This document shows, one piece after another, positions 4,536 to 8,715 of a stretch of 8,715 nucleotides of DNA. Source of the DNA: Candidatus Latescibacterota bacterium. GTDB lineage: Bacteria > Latescibacterota > 4484-107 > B68-G9. Position numbers and translations under genes: made by a program. The notes under the pieces were generated by a model. The model ran no database searches and was not told where the DNA came from. It saw nothing but the letters and a program-made list of their open reading frames with translations. The stretch spans positions 1-8,715 of the forward strand of contig DTYS01000280.1 of NCBI GenBank assembly GCA_012961755.1. Direction: 5' to 3'. Numbering within the stretch: position 1 is the first letter of the stretch; each line of letters starts with the position of its first letter.

Positions 4536-6573
4536 GGCTCTGGCCCCTTTAATCCTGACCTCATCCGGGGCTGTTGGATTTACGGCCCTGCTCAGTTTCC
4601 TGGGCGCCTTCGACAAGCCCGAACTTGCGAGCTACGACTTCAGGTTCCGTTGGAGGGGCGAGGAACTTCCGGACACTAACGTGGTCATAGTGGCAGTGGA
4701 CGACCAGAGCCAACAGGAGCTCGGGCTCAACTGGCCCTTCCCCCGTTCCTTCCATGCCGAGCTCGTGCGGAACCTTAAGAAAGCGGGGGCCAAGGTGATA
4801 GCCTTCGACATAGAGTTCTTCGTCCAGACCCCCGAGGACTCCGAGTTCGCGGAAGCCTTGAGCGAAGCGGGAAACGTGATATTGGCCCGCAAGATGGGGT
4901 ACCGCAGGAACCGATGGGCCCTTCCGGCTCCGCTCCTGAGGAGGTCCGCCCGCTCCCTTGCGAACGTAGATATGCCCTACGACACCGACGGGTTCATAAG
5001 GAGGGCGTACCTCCTGGACCAGGAGGGGAACCCCTTCCTGGCCGTCGAAGCTGTGAGGTTGTTCCTGGACCTCCCTCCCCCTCGCCTCGAGGATCATCAC
5101 ATCTTTATAGGCCCCATCGAAGTTCCCATCGATCGTAGGGGGACGATGCTCATAAACTTTTCGGGGCCGTCCGGGATAGGCCGTTTCCTTAGGTACAGCT
5201 ATTCATATTCCCAGGTCCTGGACGGCGAGACCCCATGGGGGATGAAGCTCCTCGAGGAGAAGGGTGTATTCCGGGACAAGATAGTCCTCGTGGGAGCCAC
5301 CTACGAAGAAGCTCACGACTCCTATCCCACCCCCTTTTACCTCGGCACCGACCTCCTTTTGGGAAGGAAATCCCTCATGCCCGGGGTGGAGGTCCATGCG
5401 AACATAATACGTACCCTCCTCAGGGGAAACTTCATCGTCAGGGTGGGCAGATGGACCCTGTTCCTCCTCCTGTTCGTCGCCTGCACCGGGATGGCTGCCC
5501 TGGTGGCTCACATGAAACCCATCGCAGGCCTAGGGGCCGTGGTCGGGGCATCCCTCTTCCATTTCTGGCTCGCCCTGGAGCTCTTCGTGAGGTTCAGGAT
5601 CTGGGTGGACATCGTAGCTCCCGTGATAGGGCTGGGGTTCACATATGTGGGCGTCGTAGTGTACAGGTTCCTGAAGGAGCAGAAGGAGAAGAGGATGATA
5701 AGGGGTGCGTTCTCCCACTACGTTCCCAAGAAGGTGGTGGACGAGCTCCTCAGGAACCCCCAGCTCCTGAAGCTCGGAGGTGAGGAGAGGGAGCTCTCGG
5801 TCCTCTTCTCGGACATAAAGGGATTTACGTCCATATCCGAGCTCATGTCCCCGTCCGAGGTGAGGGCCCTCCTGGACGAATACTTGACCCCTATGACCGA
5901 GGTGATATTGGCCTACGGTGGGATAATAGATAAGTACGAAGGGGATGCGATAATGGCGGAGTTCGGGGCACCCCTTCCACTTCCGGACCACGCGGTAAGG
6001 GCCTGCTTCGCTGCCCTAGATATGCAGGATAAGCTCGCCGGGCTCAGGGATCGCTGGGTTGAGGAGGGTAAGCCTGAGCTTTACATGAGGATAGGGATAG
6101 GAACTGGGAGGATGGTCCTGGGCAACATGGGCTCTAAGGAGATATTCGACTACACGGTCATAGGCGACAGCGTCAACGCTGCCTCCCGCTTGGAAGGGGC
6201 GAACAAGGAGTACAGGACGTGGATACTCATAAGCGAAGCCACGTACCTTGCGGCCAAGGAACACGTAGTGGCCAGGGAGCTCGACCTGATAAGGGTCAAG
6301 GGCAAACGTGAGCCGGTCAAAGCTTACGAGCTCTTAGGGCGTAGGGAGGACGGGGTTCCGGAGGACCTCATCCCGGTCCTGGAACTCTTCTACGAAGGTC
6401 TGAGGCTTTACAGGGAGCGCAGATGGGAGGAGGCTATGGAGCGCTTCAAGGAGGCCCTGAAGCTGCGCCCCGACGACGGTCCCTCCCTCACCTTCCTGGG
6501 ACGCTGCGAGAGGTTCTTAACGGATCCACCTCCGGAGGGATGGGATGGGGTGTACGAACTTGAAACGAAATAG
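4522..6573 (+). CDS. CHASE2-sensor class III adenylate cyclase with C-terminal TPR
   Basis: Makes cAMP from ATP in response to an extracytoplasmic signal. In this 683-residue protein a short basic start and one membrane helix (about 7-29) lead into the CHASE2 sensor (about 30-308; YDFRFRWRG at 38-46, VVIVAVDDQS at 54-63, VLVGATYEEAHD at 255-266). Membrane helices follow at about 311-328, 333-355 and 362-382. A linker with FSHYVPKKVVDELL enters the cyclase domain (about 422-605). Catalytic residues are all present: metal aspartates D431 (FSDIKGFT) and D475, adenine-selecting K471 (IDKYEGD) and T545 (DYTVIGD), and transition-state residues N552 and R556 (VNAASR). These predict an active adenylate rather than guanylate cyclase. 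A TPR-like helix pair (about 617-660) ends the protein. It overlaps the protease gene by 14 bases and the lipoprotein gene by 29. Start 4522 is preferred over 4495, which would add nine residues. No CRP-type receptor is in the window. Confidence 0.93.
   Translation: MRVHKALAPLILTSSGAVGFTALLSFLGAFDKPELASYDFRFRWRGEELPDTNVVIVAVDDQSQQELGLNWPFPRSFHAELVRNLKKAGAKVIAFDIEFFVQTPEDSEFAEALSEAGNVILARKMGYRRNRWALPAPLLRRSARSLANVDMPYDTDGFIRRAYLLDQEGNPFLAVEAVRLFLDLPPPRLEDHHIFIGPIEVPIDRRGTMLINFSGPSGIGRFLRYSYSYSQVLDGETPWGMKLLEEKGVFRDKIVLVGATYEEAHDSYPTPFYLGTDLLLGRKSLMPGVEVHANIIRTLLRGNFIVRVGRWTLFLLLFVACTGMAALVAHMKPIAGLGAVVGASLFHFWLALELFVRFRIWVDIVAPVIGLGFTYVGVVVYRFLKEQKEKRMIRGAFSHYVPKKVVDELLRNPQLLKLGGEERELSVLFSDIKGFTSISELMSPSEVRALLDEYLTPMTEVILAYGGIIDKYEGDAIMAEFGAPLPLPDHAVRACFAALDMQDKLAGLRDRWVEEGKPELYMRIGIGTGRMVLGNMGSKEIFDYTVIGDSVNAASRLEGANKEYRTWILISEATYLAAKEHVVARELDLIRVKGKREPVKAYELLGRREDGVPEDLIPVLELFYEGLRLYRERRWEEAMERFKEALKLRPDDGPSLTFLGRCERFLTDPPPEGWDGVYELETK
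6534..6539 (+). promoter_or_regulatory. Ribosome binding site of the TPR lipoprotein
   Basis: GGAGGG, five bases before the ATG at 6545, inside the cyclase gene. It supports this start over the in-frame TTG at 6560. It forms half of the palindrome CCTCCGGAGG (6529-6538). Confidence 0.6.
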
Positions 6574-6976
6574 CCTCTTGACCTTAGCCTTCGTCCTCAT
6601 TCTAGGATGCGCCGGTGCGGGCACCTACAGTGAACCTCCGAACTTCGTCAAGGATGTGAACCGCTTCGCGCTGTGGTGCATAGAGAAGGGGCTGTGGGAC
6701 GAGGCGAGGGTTCACCTCGAGAGGGCCGTCTTAAGGGACTCGAGCTCGGCGGCCTTTTACAACAACTTGGGCATAATCTACGAGCATATGGGCCGCTTAG
6801 AAGATGCGGAGTCTGCCTACAGAAGGGCCGTCGAGCTCGATCCCAAGGGCAAGCTCTACCGCTGGAACTACGAAAAGTTTCGACTGCTCAAGAGGGGGGT
6901 AGCTAAACCTTCCGAGGAGCGCGGGGACTCCATATGGGTCCAGCCTGAGGAACCTGGGCTCGGGGAGGAGAGATGA
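6545..6976 (+). CDS. Small TPR lipoprotein
   Basis: A 143-residue predicted lipoprotein. The N-terminus has basic residues K7 and R8, a hydrophobic core (11-20) and a lipobox-like LILGC with the lipidated cysteine at C22; Leu at the -2 position is less common than Ala or Ser, so lipidation is likely but not certain. After a short linker come two tetratricopeptide repeats: about 37-66 (ALWCIEKGLWDEARVHLERAV) and 69-102 (AAFYNNLGIIYEHMGRLEDAESAYRRAVELDP). The tail is charged and probably disordered. TPRs mediate protein contacts, so this may scaffold an envelope complex, possibly with the CHASE2 domain of the cyclase that faces the same side of the membrane; that partnership is inference. The gene starts inside the cyclase gene (29-base overlap) and its TGA overlaps the larC ATG (ATGA), indicating coupled translation. 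Confidence 0.8.
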   Translation: MGCTNLKRNSLLTLAFVLILGCAGAGTYSEPPNFVKDVNRFALWCIEKGLWDEARVHLERAVLRDSSSAAFYNNLGIIYEHMGRLEDAESAYRRAVELDPKGKLYRWNYEKFRLLKRGVAKPSEERGDSIWVQPEEPGLGEER

Positions 6977-8130
6977 GGGTCGCATATTTCGACTGTTTTT
7001 CGGGAGCGAGCGGGGATATGATACTCGGGGCTTTGGTGGACGCCGGCCTGGAACTAGAGGAGCTGAGGAAGGAACTTGGGACCCTCCCCTTAGGGAACTT
7101 CTCCATATCCTCCAAGAGGGAGGCGAGGCACGGGATGTGGGGGACCAAGGTAGAGGTGTCCGGGGAGGCCCATCCCCCCCACAGGCACCTGTCGGACGTA
7201 CTGAAGGTCATAGAAGCAAGTCGAATATCCGAAAGGAGCAAGACCCTCGCGTCCAAGATATTTTCTCGGCTGGCGGAGGCCGAGGCCAGGGTGCACGGTA
7301 CATCCCCAGAACATGTCCACTTCCACGAGGTGGGGGCCCTGGACGCCATAGTGGACATCGTGGGAGCGGTGGTGGGGCTGGAGATCTTGGGGGTGGAGGA
7401 AGTGTGGGTCTCCCCCCTCAGGCTCGGGACGGGATATACCCGATCCGCACACGGTACGATCCCGATCCCCTCGCCCGCCACCTTGGAGCTCACCAAGGGC
7501 TTCCCCGTGGAGCGCACCCGCGTCCCTTACGAGCTCCTCACCCCCACAGGTGCCGCTATCCTCACTACCCTAGCCGAGGGCTTCGTGGGCCCGTTGATCC
7601 TTAAGGTCGAAAGCGTAGGTTACGGCGTGGGGGACAGGGACATTCCCGAGCTTCCCAACCTCCTCAGGGTCCAGATAGGTGAAAGGGAGGGGAGCTACCG
7701 GCACGACAGGACCGCCGTCCTCGAAACCAACATAGACGATATGAACCCGGAGCTATACGGGTACCTTATGGAGAGGCTCTTCGAGGAGGGGGCCCTGGAC
7801 GTTTACCTGACGTCCGTGGCTATGAAGAAGGGGAGGCCCGGAGTCCTGGTCAGCGTACTCGTCCCTCCGGAGGGCATCTCCCGCATAGCCGAGGTCCTCT
7901 TCCGTGAGACCACGACCTTAGGGCTCAGGATCTCCTACGTTGACCGTCTGAAGCTCCAAAGGAGCGAGGGGACCGTGCGTACCCCATGGGGCCCCGTGAG
8001 GGTGAAGCTGACAAGAGACTGGGCTTCACCGGAATACGAGGACTGCGCGAGGATAGCAAGGGAGAGGAAGGTCCCCCTGCGGGAGGTCTACAGGGCCGCG
8101 CAGAGGGCAGCAGAAGAGGGGGAAGGATGA
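6973..8130 (+). CDS. larC: LarC, nickel insertion enzyme for the nickel-pincer nucleotide cofactor
   Basis: LarC (DUF111 family) uses CTP to insert nickel into the pyridinium bis-thiocarboxylate mononucleotide made by LarB and LarE, completing the cofactor of lactate racemase and related LarA-family enzymes. The 385 residues match the family length. Visible are the N-terminal YFDCFSGASGDMILGALVDAG (5-25), a His-rich loop HPPHRH (67-72), EHVHFHEVGALDAIVD (113-128), LTPTGAAIL (189-197), NIDDMNPE (253-260) and MKKGRPG (284-290). In Lactobacillus plantarum the protein is made by a programmed frameshift joining larC1 and larC2; here it is one uninterrupted frame. A strong GGGGAGGAG precedes the ATG, which overlaps the lipoprotein stop. 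No larA, larB or larE is in the window, so it looks like an orphan gene unless they lie elsewhere. Its coupling to the upstream lipoprotein and the downstream exported protein is unusual. Confidence 0.95.
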   Translation: MRVAYFDCFSGASGDMILGALVDAGLELEELRKELGTLPLGNFSISSKREARHGMWGTKVEVSGEAHPPHRHLSDVLKVIEASRISERSKTLASKIFSRLAEAEARVHGTSPEHVHFHEVGALDAIVDIVGAVVGLEILGVEEVWVSPLRLGTGYTRSAHGTIPIPSPATLELTKGFPVERTRVPYELLTPTGAAILTTLAEGFVGPLILKVESVGYGVGDRDIPELPNLLRVQIGEREGSYRHDRTAVLETNIDDMNPELYGYLMERLFEEGALDVYLTSVAMKKGRPGVLVSVLVPPEGISRIAEVLFRETTTLGLRISYVDRLKLQRSEGTVRTPWGPVRVKLTRDWASPEYEDCARIARERKVPLREVYRAAQRAAEEGEG

Positions 8131-8715
8131 AATATCTGCTCCTTTGGGTTCTGTTCGCCTCGGCAGAGCTTCCACCCCTTTCGCTCCGTTTCCCCACTCT
8201 GGCCGTCTTCCCTGACACCCAGAAGGTGGCATACGGGGACGCTAGGGGATACCTACATGTCCTGGAGAGGGGGAGGGAGGGCTACCGTGAGGTCTGGAGG
8301 TCGTCGTCCTTGGGCTCCCCGGTGGGGGGGGTGCTCGTGGAGGACATAGACGACGACGGAACTTTGGAACTTGTCGTCTTTACATCCGGCGGGAGGATAT
8401 ATATCTTTGACGGGGAGACCTACTCCACCTCCTGGCAGAACCAGGAGGGGACCTTCGGGAACATAACGGCCATGGCCGTGGCGAACTTAGATTCGGACCC
8501 CCAGAAGGAGTTGGTGTTCTGTGCTGATGAGAGACTATATGTATACGATGGGGAAAGCTTATTCGGGGAGTGGGAGAGCGAGGGGAAGTTCCAGGCGAGC
8601 CAGATCCTCGTAGGTGATGTGGACGGAGATGGTGAACTTGAACTTGTGCTGAACACGGGCTTCGTGGTCGGGGTAACGTTCCACGACATAAAGTGGGCCC
8701 TACCCGGTGGGTTCG
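8127..8715 (+). CDS. Exported FG-GAP/VCBS-type beta-propeller protein, C-terminus cut by window edge
   Basis: 196 codons are present and the frame is open to the right edge. The N-terminus is a short signal peptide (MKYLLLWVLFASA, probable cleavage after Ala13). Then come repeats that each contain an aspartate-rich calcium-type loop followed by Glu-Leu-Val strands: EDIDDDGTLELVV (72-84), NLDSDPQKELVF (120-131) and DVDGDGELELVL (164-175), alternating with RIYIFDGE and RLYVYDGE strands. This is the pattern of FG-GAP/VCBS integrin-like propellers found on surface or periplasmic proteins. The total length is unknown, and further repeats or a C-terminal anchor may follow. The ATG overlaps the larC stop (ATGA), with a purine-rich GAGGGGGAAGG just before it. 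A run of eight G lies at 8324-8331. Function is unknown; it is probably an envelope ligand-binding or adhesion protein. Confidence 0.8.
   Translation, partial: MKYLLLWVLFASAELPPLSLRFPTLAVFPDTQKVAYGDARGYLHVLERGREGYREVWRSSSLGSPVGGVLVEDIDDDGTLELVVFTSGGRIYIFDGETYSTSWQNQEGTFGNITAMAVANLDSDPQKELVFCADERLYVYDGESLFGEWESEGKFQASQILVGDVDGDGELELVLNTGFVVGVTFHDIKWALPGGF

Noticed and set aside
6903..7517. Minus-strand Ser/Pro-rich frame, and other frames at 7090-7452 and 7137-7604
   Set aside because: All overlap larC, whose family motifs are continuous on the plus strand; these are out-of-frame or antisense readings.
7925..8232. Minus-strand frames across the larC/propeller junction
   Set aside because: Arg- and Ser-rich antisense readings with no recognisable features; the plus-strand ATGA junction explains the region.

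Overview
The window is bacterial and gene-dense. DnaG-type primase and Shine-Dalgarno-led, overlapping genes show it is bacterial. The high GC content combined with heavy use of AGG for arginine and ATA for isoleucine is the codon style of thermophilic bacteria, so a thermophile is a reasonable guess. I cannot name the lineage. There are no RNA genes, insertion sequences, CRISPR arrays or phage genes. All ten coding calls are compact, and the only real intergenic stretch is about 126 bases (3621-3746).

Left half, minus strand (1-3620, read right to left): two small roadblock/LC7 (MglB-like) proteins, then a probable 35-residue coiled-coil microprotein, then a glycoside hydrolase family 4 enzyme, then DnaG primase, which runs off the left edge. 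Gaps are 11 bases, 49 bases, a 19-base overlap and 1 base, so this looks like one transcript. A good sigma70-type promoter (3666-3694) lies just upstream of the first roadblock gene.

Right half, plus strand (3747-8715): a predicted cytoplasmic zinc protease (HEYAH plus a downstream ISEGLA motif, DUF2268-like), a CHASE2 - membrane helices - class III adenylate cyclase - TPR protein, a short TPR lipoprotein, a full-length LarC (nickel-pincer cofactor nickel insertase), and the start of an exported FG-GAP/VCBS-type beta-propeller protein cut by the right edge. Every junction overlaps (14, 29, 4 and 4 bases), which indicates one translationally coupled operon.

The two operons diverge from a compact control region. 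The plus-strand promoter (TTGACT, 17 bases, TATTTT) ends seven bases before the ATG of the protease gene, which has no ribosome binding site, so its mRNA is probably leaderless. The 17-base spacer holds a perfect palindrome (TACCGG-CCAT-CCGGTA), and a second 8-base dyad links the spacer with the start codon. A repressor site is the simplest reading.

Taken together, the region pairs a signalling module (membrane-sensed cAMP synthesis, roadblock proteins that normally partner Ras-like GTPases, a zinc protease) with DNA replication priming and cofactor synthesis. Whether the two operons form one system is inference. The most original items are the divergent control region, the roadblock/microprotein/GH4/dnaG gene order, and an apparently orphan larC inside a signalling/envelope operon.
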